Part shown: positions 54,358-64,000 of the stretch, piece by piece
Numbering within the stretch: position 1 is the first letter of the stretch
How the letters are laid out: each line of letters opens with the position of its first letter
Assembly (NCBI GenBank): GCA_000733355.1
Contig: JNVV01000030.1
Span: forward strand, 62,001 to 126,000
Direction: 5' to 3'
From: Falciphora oryzae
Lineage: Eukaryota; Ascomycota; Sordariomycetes; Magnaporthales; Magnaporthaceae
Length of the DNA: 64,000 bases
Translations under genes and position numbers: made by a program
Notes under the pieces: model-generated
Seen by the model: the letters and a program-made list of their open reading frames with translations, nothing else
The model's database searches: none
What the model was told of the DNA's origin: nothing

Positions 54358-57300
54358 GCGATGGGGCGGCAGCATCCAGGACTAAGTATTGGGGCGAGCG
54401 AGGAGGGTTGCGCTCTATGCACATGCAGGCTTGCTGCTGCCCCTGTCAGTGAGGGGGCCTCCAGAAAATAAAGAAGCACGGGATAAGGCGGCAAATCCTT
54501 TAGCGATCTCGCGCGGCCACCCATGGACATGGACCCAAGGGTTGGGAGCCGGGTGCTACCTCTGCCCACAACATCAGACCGCCGGCCCCTTTCCCCGTAT
54601 ATATAGCTGCGTAGGGATGGCGGCCGGAAGCAACAGAGACATCAGACATGGAACGTGGCCCACGGTAAACTCCTGGCGGTGCTGCTGTTGGAACACATCC
54701 CACGCCCTCCCCCCGTCTTGTGTGGCCAATGGTGACCTGTGCTATGAATGTACCTAGGCTGGACAAGGAAACACGCTTGAGGGCAGGCCTTGCCCGTTTC
54801 GAAACAGCTCTCGGGGTGGCACGGCCAGCCGGTGGCGGCGCAAGGACAATTTCGATCGACAAGCGCGCGGAGAAAAAAAAAAGAAGAAAAAAAGAAAGGA
54901 CCAGGGTCGGAAATTTCCGAGGTGTTTTGGTGGACGGACGGGCAGCCGGGCGCAGCTCACATGACCACTTGCTATTGCTTCCTTTTTTTTTTTTTTCTTT
55001 TTTTTTTTTTTTTCGACTTGAACCGAGAGGAGGGCTCGGCTCAAGGACAGATATGTAGGATGCCGCAAGTGCTATGTGTCGGCTGCACGAGGCCGTGGCG
55101 CCTCGTCTGGTGCGCCGCCCAGCAGTGACCTGTCAGATTTTGACAGTTTTGACGAGGGCAGGCCAGCCTGCGCTCTTTCTCTCGGTCTATCCCCTCCAGA
55201 CAGGTGTCACCAGAGCTAGCGTTGAGCAGCGCTGGGCCTGCCGGTCAGCCTCTTTGGTTGCCCGCACCGACCGGCTTCCTGGGAGCGCTCGGTTGGCTCC
55301 TGGGAAAGGGGTTGCGGTGTGGGGAGTGGGTCGCCAGCAGGTGAGGGCCATGGATTGCTCCCCCAATCTCGTGCTCTCTCCGCCCGCATCGTGGGAGCAG
55401 ATGTTCTGTGTGTTCTTGCGATGTGCGTGCTTGCGAGACTTTGACGAGACATTGACGACGTCGCCAGGTCAGCCATTGGCCAACCAGCCCCTGCGCATCG
55501 TGGCTCTTTGCGGGAGGAGGAAGCCACCATCAGATAGAGTGCTGTGCGTACCAGGTATTTGAGGTGTACCGAATATGCCAGGCGGGCATGTCTGACGCAG
55601 CTAAGAAGGGTGGGCGCAAAAGGCAGCCCAAAAAGAAGAAAAGAAAAAAAAGAAAAAAAAGAAAAAAAAAAATAGAGATCCAAGTGGGGCCAGGCAGACC
55701 AGCCGACGAACCGGACGCACCCAGCGACCCCACCCAGCGCAGCACGGTTACGTCCGGGGCAGGCGGGAATCGATGTGATTGATCAATTCGCCGGCTAGCT
55801 CCAGCTCACCGGCTGCCTCAAACGAACAACCCGTCTTTGCTTTTCCTTTTCCCACTGTTTCCATCTGCCCTGCTTCTCTCCACCCCTGCGTGGAAACGTG
55901 GCACGCCCCAACACCACAAAGCATGGACATGGCTATTAATTCTCCTTGCCCAACATGCCTCCAGACCTAGGTCGATGCCCCAATGCCGCCCGGGCGACCG
56001 ACCACACACACCAGACGATGGCCCTGGGCTTGCTGGCCTATGCGACTGCGCGCACCTCTGGGCTAATGCAGGCGACAGATCATGGCCTGTGTCAGGCCTC
56101 ACTGGCATGGCATATCCAGGACCAGGACGGGCCTCACAGATATCCGCCTGCTCGACTTCCGTCTCATTCACAAAAGACAAAAGACCCAGCCAGCCAGACA
56201 TTGCGCCCCAGATGCATACTGTTTATTTTTCCCCGCGCCCCAGGCTGACGAACCCCAGTTTCCGGGTCCATCGTCCATCATCAATCGCACACTTGACTAA
56301 CCCATCGCATACCGTCACACCACCCCTCCGGCCTTAGCTTTATCAAGACGATCCCCTCTGATGCATGGACGCCCGGCCGGATGGGCTTTGTCAACCCGTC
56401 CTTGACGAAGGGCCGCTCTCTCGGACCTCTCATCTCGGACGACGCCCATTGCTGGCCTCACGCCTCGCCCAACTCGCTCGCCAGCCTCTAGCTTTGCAGA
56501 TCTCCAGGACTAACGGTGTAGTCGCCGAATTGCTTTCCCTCCACGTCGCTAGCTCTCCGCCCGACGCCCTCGGTGCCTTATTCGCCAGCTGTGCCATCTC
56601 GCAAGCTCGCTTCGCTTGGTCTTTCCTCCTCCTGCTGCCAAACTGCACCCCCCTCCCCCCTGTCTTCTCACGTCCTTCCCTCGCCATCGGGCTGAGGGAT
56701 CAGCTGCAATCCTGGATCCCGCCTAGCAGCAGCGCCGGAGTTTTCTCGTTTTTGATCGGGAGGCGACCCGGCTCCCGGCCTGAACTCTGGCGCCACTCCT
56801 GGGATTCCAGGGCGGATTTTGCGTGTCAATGCTTGTGTCGTGGCCCAAGTTCGACGCCAGAAACTAGTAAAAATATCCTCCGATCCCAGAGCCGAGTAAT
56901 TTGAGGCAGCCAGGAAGACCGAAACCCTTTTTCAGCCTCCAAGGAAGGCTAGTGGGACGGTTTTTTTGTTAGTTGGCTTTGGCCTTGCACGAGCGAATCG
57001 CTTGCCTGCCCGGTCAGCATCAGACGTGTATCACCACGGCTCGTCTGAAATTCATCTGGTCCAAGAAAGCTCTTGGAAATGTTGAGCTCCCGCCCTGTGT
57101 GTTTTTTTCTCCACAGCCCAGGACGAGGGGCGGCAGAGCCAACCCGAGTAAGCAAAATGGCTTGAAAGCCTCGTTGTTGTTGACCCCCTTCCTTGGCTGC
57201 TTCCGATCTGCAAGGGAGGGCCTGCAGCGATTCATCACAGCTTGCCGAGCCGGGACCGCCCCGTTCCACATCTTGCCTCTGCGGCCCTCCCTTACATCGG

Positions 57301-58940
57301 ATGTTTGCCATGGGTGCTCGGTGTGGCAGTGTGGCTTTCTTTTTCGTTTCTTTCTACCGAGGCCAGGCGACCGATATCCCCGAGCAACAGAAATACGACC
57401 CGGACGGTAGTCTAGACCGCCACCCTCCCCATCCAACCTACTCGGACATCTCGGTCGAGCTCGGGGCGAAGACGGCCAACCGGCGGGGTTTGCTTTTGTG
57501 GCAATGCATGATTGCCTCCTTGTCACGCGTGACATGTCGTTATTTGCCTTGGTGCATCACCGCCACAGACCGACACCGCTTTCGTGTGGGTGGGATGCCG
57601 TGTGTGTGATTTGTGCGTGCCCCGAGCCGAAGAGGCTGTGTGATGCATCTCATTTTTGTTCTCCGCCTCCCCTCGCGAAGCACGCACCGAGCAAGGCAAA
57701 CAAGGGCGACGGGCCGGTGAATGCGGGTATCCGCTGTCGCATGACGCCAGCGGCAAGATGCGTGTCCCTTGTTTTGCTCCTTACGTGCGTTGGAAGCAAG
57801 CGGTGGCGAGGGAGCAGGCGGGCCAGAGAAAAGCGAGAGCGATATGGAGAGAAGAGGAGAGACATCGACATCGCCCTTGACTCCGGAGGCAAGCTGGGCA
57901 TGTGCCCCGGAGGAGTGCGCAGGAGGAGCACCATGCCGTATCTGCGCCCTGTGGTGCCCCAAGATGCATGTCCAGTCCACGACAGCCGAGCCAGCACCAC
58001 CCGCGCGACTGTCACTCGTCGACGACACCAACAACTCTTCTTTCCCCCATCACTGCTTGGTTCCCGACCCCCAATCACACCCATCCATCCCGCGGGCTGG
58101 ATTCGAAGGTGTGCATGCGTGTGAGCACATGTGTGCCAGCCATCCGTTCGACCCTCTCTCACCAATGAACAGTGCATCGGCTGAAGGGACACAAGGAGTG
58201 CAGAGGGGCTAGAGAGAAAAATAAAAAATAAAAATAAAACAAAACCCACTGTTCAACGTTCGTGCTACGCCCCTCCGCCTCCATCCCCAGTCCGTCAATA
58301 TCGGGCCCTGAGCCGTGTCTCAGCAGGCGGCAACCGCGGCGGGCGGGTGGGGAAAGCGAACCCAGGGACGGCGGTCAGCTAGAAGGCCCCTCCCACCCCC
58401 TGCCCGGTGTTCCGAGATCCGGAAGGGCCCATCCGTCGTGGGGATTCATTTATCCATCCGGCGGCACTACCACCATCGTCGCGAGGCTCCACCCTTCTTT
58501 TCGCGCTTTTGTCTTAACCCTCCCCCTCCCCCCTCCCTTTCCGCCTTTGAACTACCGCCGTCGCGGGCGACTGCAGCCGTGGTTGGGTCCTTTTGACACT
58601 ATCAGGTGCTGCGTGCAGACAAAGCTAGGCACCTAGGTATCCAATAACGCATTCTACTCCCCCACGCCCGCCAAGTACACTAGAACAGACGACTACACTA
58701 GAGCACAGCGAGGCAAGCAGAACGGGACAAAGCACAGCTGCCGACGACCGCAAGGATGAAGGGAGCCATTTGACGGCGCCAGCGGCGTCTCCTGACCTCT
58801 TTTGTTTGCCGCCAGTCGTGACGACCTACCTGTGCACCGTGACAGGTCCCCAGCACATTTGATATCATGCATCTTTTTGAAGATTGTGTGTGTAAAAGAA
58901 AAAAAAAAAAAGAAAAAAAAAAAAAGCAGCAGCTGGAATC

Positions 58941-59252
58941 NNNNNNNNNNNNNNNNNNNNNNNNNNNNNNNNNNNNNNNNNNNNNNNNNNNNNNNNNNNN
59001 NNNNNNNNNNNNNNNNNNNNNNNNNNNNNNNNNNNNNNNNNNNNNNNNNNNNNNNNNNNNNNNNNNNNNNNNNNNNNNNNNNNNNNNNNNNNNNNNNNNN
59101 NNNNNNNNNNNNNNNNNNNNNNNNNNNNNNNNNNNNNNNNNNNNNNNNNNNNNNNNNNNNNNNNNNNNNNNNNNNNNNNNNNNNNNNNNNNNNNNNNNNN
59201 NNNNNNNNNNNNNNNNNNNNNNNNNNNNNNNNNNNNNNNNNNNNNNNNNNNN
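58941..59252. other. Assembly gap (312 N)
   Basis: A run of N joins two contigs. GCTGGAATC occurs immediately before the gap (58932-58940) and immediately after it (59253-59261). Confidence 0.98.
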
Positions 59253-60376
59253 GCTGGAATCCCCCCGTTGCGACTGGTCGATTTTACCTTCTTAGCAGCG
59301 ACCAACCTGTTTCGTCGTCGTTCGCAGAGAGGTGACTACACCTGCATACCACGCGGAAAGATATGTATGTGTAGGCACGTTGTTAGTGGTGGGCGGCGCC
59401 AGCGCCTCGTGCCATTGGACGGGCCCGTCGTTTTTATTTTTCATTTTTGCCCTCTCGTCATAAATGACAGATCTTGAACGAGCAGGTAGTGGGAATACCT
59501 CCACGCATCCACAGACAAGACAGACAGACACCCCACCACCCCCTCGAGCAACAAGGCAAGGCAAGAATAGAAAGATTCCGAGTCGCCATTGGCGCGCCGT
59601 CGATCATCGGGTATCGCTACCGGCTGGGCCGTGGGGTGCATCTCCGCCCGCACCTGCTTGGTCCCCAAGCACCCCAAGCCTAAGTAGGTTGCCATGTCGT
59701 GAGGTCGCAGCGGCCGCGACGCAGCCGAGCTAAAAACGAACCAAAAACCTAGATATTCTGGTCTACAGACGGTGTGCGCACCGCTTGATAACCGAGCAGT
59801 CATGAAGAACCGAGCCAGAACAAAAGGTAGTGGTAAGTGAAGAATGATAGATATTCCCCCTCTTTCATTATGGTAGCAAACTCGACAGGAATACGAGATG
59901 GGGGCAGGATGCATCTCGTGGTAGCGCTAGGCTTCACCGAGCACCTCCCGCCTTGTGCTCGCCGTCCCAGAACACCCTTGGCGGGTTCCACGTCGAAGAT
60001 TGGTGCGAGGGACACGAGGGCAAACATTAAAACACGAGGCTGGGAGAGCTTTGTTGCGGCTCTGTTTCGGCGCTTCTAGGTGCAAGGGATGGTAGAGCAT
60101 TCAACGACGGCATCATCGACTCACAGGCTGCCGCTGCCGCTACTGCTGGATAGTGTATGCAGACCCTGAGACAACCACACAAACGCCTAGCTTCCCGAGA
60201 ATATGGATACTATCATGTGAACAGAAGACGAAAAAGAATCTCTGCTAGTGACGGTCCACACAACACCCCTGGCTTGGGGTTGAGTGCCAAAATGGATACT
60301 TCGATCAAGACAAAAGCGGCTTGGACCGGTGACAAAGGCTGCATCGTACTATAGAGGCCTGGATTCCCCGCCAGTT

Positions 60377-61930
60377 TCATGCTTGCCACACCGCCGAGCC
60401 GCCTCCACTTATGCCGCTCGACGACGGGCCTTGGGCACCGCCTGGCCCTGGGCCCGAGGCAACTTTGTACAGATTTCCAGCCTTCGCACGGCGGCTCAGC
60501 CTGGATGGTGCGCCCTGGTGGCCGTCGCCAAAGTCGCCAAAGTCGCCGCCGCCGCCGCCAAGCGAGGTATCGCCGGTCGCGGAGCGCAGGCCCTCGCCGT
60601 CCTTGAAGACCTGCTCAAAGTAGAGGGGAATGGTGACGGCGAGGTCCCAGATGGCCTTGGTGCGGTCCGAGTCGGTCCTCGAGTCGATCTCGACGATGCC
60701 GCGGCGCTGGTCGATCTTACCGTCGACCTGGCCGTCCAGGATCAGGTACCCCACGATATCGCGGGCCTCGTCCTGGCCGATGCGCAGCTGGGCGGCGATC
60801 CACGACAGGTGGACGCGCTGGTAGGGGGCGATGAGGCGCTGGACGGCCTTTGTGCGCATGGTGCGGGTGACCTCGTCGATGTTCTCGGCGATGAAGGGGT
60901 CGGCCAGCAGGTCCGTGTTGCGCTTGAGCACGTCCTCGTAGCGGTGGACGTCGTCGCGCTGGTAGGCGTCGACCAGGTCCGTCATGGCGGCGATGCGCGG
61001 GTCGTTGCGGTAGGGCTTGGTCTCCTGCGAGTCGAAGGGGTTGATGTCGGAGCGCATGAGCATCGTCGTCAACAACAAATACTTGAGCACCTGGATGCGC
61101 TGCAGCGAGCCGGCCTCGTCGTAGTTGCGGAAGCTCTCGAAGAAGTCGGACTGGGCGTCCTTCCAGTTCTCCTCGCTCATGTGCATCTTGCCGCCGCACT
61201 CGCGGATGATGCCCATGATCTTGGGGTGCGGCACCGCCGACCGCACCTTGAGCGCGCGCCGGTACAGGCGCTTGAGCTGCTTGTTGTTGCGTGTCTCGGC
61301 GTACATCTGGATCTCGAGCGCGTAGATCTCGAGCGCGTACGTGCCCTTGCTGGGGTCGTCGGTGCCGTCCTCGCGCTCGCACGCCTTGTGCAGCTCGCGC
61401 AGCTTGCGCGTGACTGTCGTGTAGTCGCGCCGGTCCAGCAGTAGCTTGGACAGCTTGATGTTGGTCTTGAGCCACAGCCGCTCGTTGTTGGTGCTCTGGA
61501 AGCACTGCAGCGTGAGCGAGTAGAACTCCTCGAGGCACTTGCCCGCCCCCGCGTCCGCGCCCGACGCCTTCTCGATGTGGTCCAGCATGTTGTTGATCGA
61601 CTTTTCCGAGTAGTTGCGCGTCACAGCCGACTTGACGTACGTCAGCAGCTGCCCGTAGTGCTCGATGGCCTTGTCGTAGCGCTGCAGCCGGAACTCGAGC
61701 TTGATGGCCTGCTTCAGGCCCTTGAACCCCCAGTCGCCCTTTTCCTCCTCCAGCGCCGTCACCCCGAGGAACTCGTCTATCGCCTCCTCTGGGTCGCTCA
61801 GCTTGAGCTGCTTGGCGTTGTAGTACTTGTTCTCGATGTCGACAGCCTCGTCGTTGCCGTCATCGTCGTCCTCGTAGTCGAAGTCGTACTCCTCCTCGTC
61901 CGAGGCCTGCATAAAATCGTCGTCGGACAT
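60377..61930 (-). CDS. csn2: COP9 signalosome complex subunit 2
   Basis: A single exon encodes 517 residues. The acidic start MSDDDFMQASDEEEYDFDYE and KYYNAKQLKLSDPEEAIDEF are signatures of CSN2/Trip15. A long helical repeat region follows (GLKQAIKLEFRLQRYDKAIE, LWLKTNIKLSKLLLDRRDY), then the PCI domain with FRNYDEAGSLQRIQVLKYLL, AVQRLIAPYQRVHLSWIAAQ and IDQRRGIVEI. The last 80 residues are Gly/Ser-rich and species-specific. CSN2 helps the signalosome bind cullin-RING ligases so that the CSN5 subunit can remove Nedd8; in filamentous fungi this affects development and circadian or light responses. It is divergent from cwc25. Confidence 0.96.
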   Translation of the reverse strand: MSDDDFMQASDEEEYDFDYEDDDDGNDEAVDIENKYYNAKQLKLSDPEEAIDEFLGVTALEEEKGDWGFKGLKQAIKLEFRLQRYDKAIEHYGQLLTYVKSAVTRNYSEKSINNMLDHIEKASGADAGAGKCLEEFYSLTLQCFQSTNNERLWLKTNIKLSKLLLDRRDYTTVTRKLRELHKACEREDGTDDPSKGTYALEIYALEIQMYAETRNNKQLKRLYRRALKVRSAVPHPKIMGIIRECGGKMHMSEENWKDAQSDFFESFRNYDEAGSLQRIQVLKYLLLTTMLMRSDINPFDSQETKPYRNDPRIAAMTDLVDAYQRDDVHRYEDVLKRNTDLLADPFIAENIDEVTRTMRTKAVQRLIAPYQRVHLSWIAAQLRIGQDEARDIVGYLILDGQVDGKIDQRRGIVEIDSRTDSDRTKAIWDLAVTIPLYFEQVFKDGEGLRSATGDTSLGGGGGDFGDFGDGHQGAPSRLSRRAKAGNLYKVASGPGPGGAQGPSSSGISGGGSAVWQA

Positions 61931-62516
61931 TGTGGGCGGCTGGTTCCGGCTCTGGACTGTCGGTGGATGCTTTGGGGAGCGTTCGTCTGTTCGGGCGCGG
62001 CTTTGGTATAGATGTGGTGTTCCTGCCGCCGGTCAAGAGGCTCCGACAGCTGGGGGAGGTACTATCTAGGCCCCGCGGGGCTGTTTATCGATTGTGCTGG
62101 TGCCTGCCGCTGTGGGGAAGGGAGTGGGTCCGTCGCTGGGGACCACGGCGCATGGCAAGCAGGTGGCTCCAGGCGACCGTTGTGTACAGAAAAGTACCTT
62201 TTACATGCTAGGCTGAAATCGGGAGCTAATGTACTCACCAGTACCGCTTGCAACGGCCAGCCCCAGAACCTTGTCTTTTTCATATCAAGTTGAAAAGGCG
62301 ACAATCCCGCACAACAATTGCCACACCCCAGCCAACTTCCTCATTTCCATCCTCCATCCTAAAATCGCATTTCGCCCTGGAAATCTTCGAAACAGAGCAT
62401 TACGAGATCCCGTCCGCCGCCAAACTTGCGTCCCGACCATACTCGTCAGGCACCATTCCTGCAGCGCCCGAACGAAGCACCCGCGCAAGTCGCGTTGACC
62501 AGCCACCACTGTCAAG
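61931..62516. promoter_or_regulatory. Bidirectional promoter of csn2 and cwc25
   Basis: 586 bp separate the two divergent start codons. No TATA box is evident near either gene, in keeping with housekeeping expression. Confidence 0.6.
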
Positions 62517-63875
62517 ATGGGAGGCGGCGATCTCAACCTCAAAAAGAGTTGGCACCCCCAGCTGCTGTCTAACCAGCGCCGCGTCTACGAGTCGGAGCAG
62601 CGCGCGCTCGAGGAACGCAAGAAGACGCAGCAGCGCATCCAGGAGCTCAAGGAGGAGCGCGCCCAGGAGGAACTGCAAAAACAGATCGAGGAGGCTGGCG
62701 GCACGAAGCGCATCGACCGTGTCGAGTTTCTCTACCAGGGTCCCACAGATGGCGCCCTTGGAACCACCGAAGAGCTCGAAGGCTTCCTCCTAGGGAAGCG
62801 TCGCATCGACACCATCCTCACCAAGAATGACAACAAACAAGTCGAGTCAACCGCGGCAGAGGCCAAGTTCATGGCTCTTGGCAACGCCAACTCTGCCCGC
62901 GACACCGCCGCAAAGATCCGCGAGGACCCTCTGCTCGCCATCAAGCGCCGTGAACAGGCCGCCTACGAAGCCATGATGAACGACCCCATCAAGCGCCGCC
63001 AACTGCTAGCCTCGATGGGTATCGAGGATGAAAAGAAGGAGAATAGCGACAAGAAGAAGAGACACCGCCGCCACCGAGATGATGACCGCAACGATGACCG
63101 CGACAGACGCCACAAGCGGAGGAGATCCGATGAGCGTGATCGGTCGCACAGCAGAGAGAGGCGTGGCGCGAGTGACGAGAGGAAATCCCGGAGCCAGCGC
63201 GACGATTCCAGGGAGAGGAGAAGTCGTCGCGACAGGCATGATCGCCATGACGACGAGCGCAGGCGCCAAGACAGCAGATCCCGCTATCGGTCCCGCTCAA
63301 GATCCCCGAGACGCTCACGAACACATGACGAGGCGAGCAGCCGTCGGCGGTCTCGCTCGCCTTTGAAGAATGGTGACCGGTCAGAAGACCGTCATCGCCG
63401 TCAACCTTCGGAAGATCGTCGTGCCACTCGGGATGGTAGTGAGCCACGGCGCCGGTGGTCCCCTGGAGAACCTCGCGATGACAGACGAGATGCTTCTCGG
63501 CGAGACCCGGATCGCAATCAGGGGCGAAACGACAGACATGCCCGCAACGACTGGAGTCGCCACAACAACCCAAGATCAAATGGAGGCCCGAGGAATCGCG
63601 ACGACGGCAAAGCTGACGAAGAAGAGCGGGCTCGCAAGCTGGCAGCTATGCAGGAAGCAGCCTCGGAGCTGGACCAGGACCGACAGCGGAGGCTGGCTGA
63701 AATCGAGGCACGCGAGAGAGCTGAGCGAGAGGCGGACGCCCACGCGCGAATGCAGGATAACCGGCAGGGTGGCGGGAGAGCCTTTGTCAACAGGCTGCAC
63801 CGCAAGGCCGGCGAGATGTCGCTGTCGGACCGACTTGGACGGAGCAAACGAGGCCTGCAGAAGGACGAGCAGTGA
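62517..63875 (+). CDS. cwc25: Pre-mRNA-splicing factor CWC25
   Basis: A single exon of 452 residues. The N-terminus [20 protein letters not shown] and [20 protein letters not shown] form the Cir_N-type helical region of CWC25. [18 protein letters not shown] with [15 protein letters not shown] [14 protein letters not shown] and [20 protein letters not shown] complete the conserved part. The remaining two thirds is an Arg/Asp/Ser-rich tail with many RS/RD/RH repeats and a C-terminal coiled segment ([20 protein letters not shown]). CWC25 joins the spliceosome after Prp2 action and supports the first transesterification. Yeast Cwc25 is only about 180 residues, so the RS-type tail is a filamentous-fungal extension. 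Confidence 0.94.
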   Translation: MGGGDLNLKKSWHPQLLSNQRRVYESEQRALEERKKTQQRIQELKEERAQEELQKQIEEAGGTKRIDRVEFLYQGPTDGALGTTEELEGFLLGKRRIDTILTKNDNKQVESTAAEAKFMALGNANSARDTAAKIREDPLLAIKRREQAAYEAMMNDPIKRRQLLASMGIEDEKKENSDKKKRHRRHRDDDRNDDRDRRHKRRRSDERDRSHSRERRGASDERKSRSQRDDSRERRSRRDRHDRHDDERRRQDSRSRYRSRSRSPRRSRTHDEASSRRRSRSPLKNGDRSEDRHRRQPSEDRRATRDGSEPRRRWSPGEPRDDRRDASRRDPDRNQGRNDRHARNDWSRHNNPRSNGGPRNRDDGKADEEERARKLAAMQEAASELDQDRQRRLAEIEARERAEREADAHARMQDNRQGGGRAFVNRLHRKAGEMSLSDRLGRSKRGLQKDEQ

Positions 63876-64000
63876 AGGGACCAGCGAGGACTGTCACGGT
63901 GTGGCCATGCGTGGCCGGGGAATTTTGTTTGATGTTTCGATACCCGGCAATTTGAGCAACTGGACGATTGATGACTGCATATTGATACCTGGGCGAATTC

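Larger units (their letters stand above)
54158..60376. other. Six-kilobase gene-poor region with an assembly gap
   Basis: No reading frame shows a recognised domain. It holds the otubain promoter, another TATATATAG run at about 54598-54606 (plus strand, no gene after it), purine- and pyrimidine-only runs near 54873-54900, 54981-55015 and 55618-55675, the N run, and the 3' flank of csn2. The pyrimidine- and C-rich text around 56300-56900 resembles leader DNA but leads to no coding region I can identify. Confidence 0.5.

Noticed and set aside
56365..56904. 179-codon plus-strand frame in the gene-poor region
   Set aside because: Considered as a small gene, but no family resemblance, no intron-linked partner and pyrimidine-driven composition.

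Overview
The window is nuclear DNA of a filamentous ascomycete, most likely a Sordariomycete. The genes are GC-rich, have short (about 45-110 nt) introns with GT..AG ends and CTGAC/TACTAAC-type branch points, and encode typical fungal families (two Zn2Cys6 regulators, a Pbs2-type MAPKK, a CSN2 subunit, CWC25). The only AT-rich block is a nest of transposons carrying the C-to-T/G-to-A signature of repeat-induced point mutation (RIP). The species cannot be named from the sequence. A run of N at 58941-59252 shows this is a draft assembly.

Layout. 1-7023: a small carbohydrate-acid neighbourhood: a partial SMP-30/gluconolactonase-type lactonase, a Zn2Cys6 regulator, an HpcH/HpaI aldolase and a second Zn2Cys6 regulator with an apparent frameshift. 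8833-11048: a SulP sulfate permease. 17201-18637: a secreted bicupin oxalate decarboxylase. 20124-25506: three genes in a row on the plus strand: a DUF1275 membrane protein, a TauD-type dioxygenase and an allantoate-permease-type MFS transporter whose first two splice junctions look broken. 26432-31191: an auxin-efflux-carrier-type transporter and a Pyr4/PaxB-like membrane terpene cyclase homologue. 35851-38029: the Pbs2 MAPKK of the osmotic-stress pathway, with a long ATG-poor leader.

38630-47862 is the most unusual part, a nest of at least three levels. A Fot1/pogo-type DNA transposon, with terminal inverted repeats and a TA target duplication, is split inside its transposase by a Ty3/gypsy chromovirus (39243-46608; 234-bp LTRs; 5-bp target duplication). 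That retroelement was itself entered by a 5'-truncated LINE fragment (40013-40893; 14-bp target duplication, CT-repeat tail) and by a 467-bp miniature element with 93-bp direct terminal repeats and a 5-bp target duplication (42610-43076). All the transposon coding regions are broken, and protease and reverse-transcriptase active-site aspartates read as asparagine.

48111-64000: a tRNA-Ile(AAU) with a strong trailer hairpin, a small Cys-rich hypothetical protein, octanoyltransferase LipB, an otubain-type deubiquitinase with a His/Gln-rich N-terminus, a gene-poor stretch of about 6 kb holding the N gap, and the divergent pair csn2 (COP9 signalosome) and cwc25 (spliceosome). Apart from the lactonase/aldolase/regulator group and perhaps the dioxygenase/permease pair, the genes look like independent housekeeping or accessory loci. 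Large parts (11.0-17.2 kb, 31.2-35.2 kb, 54.2-60.4 kb) show no recognisable gene.
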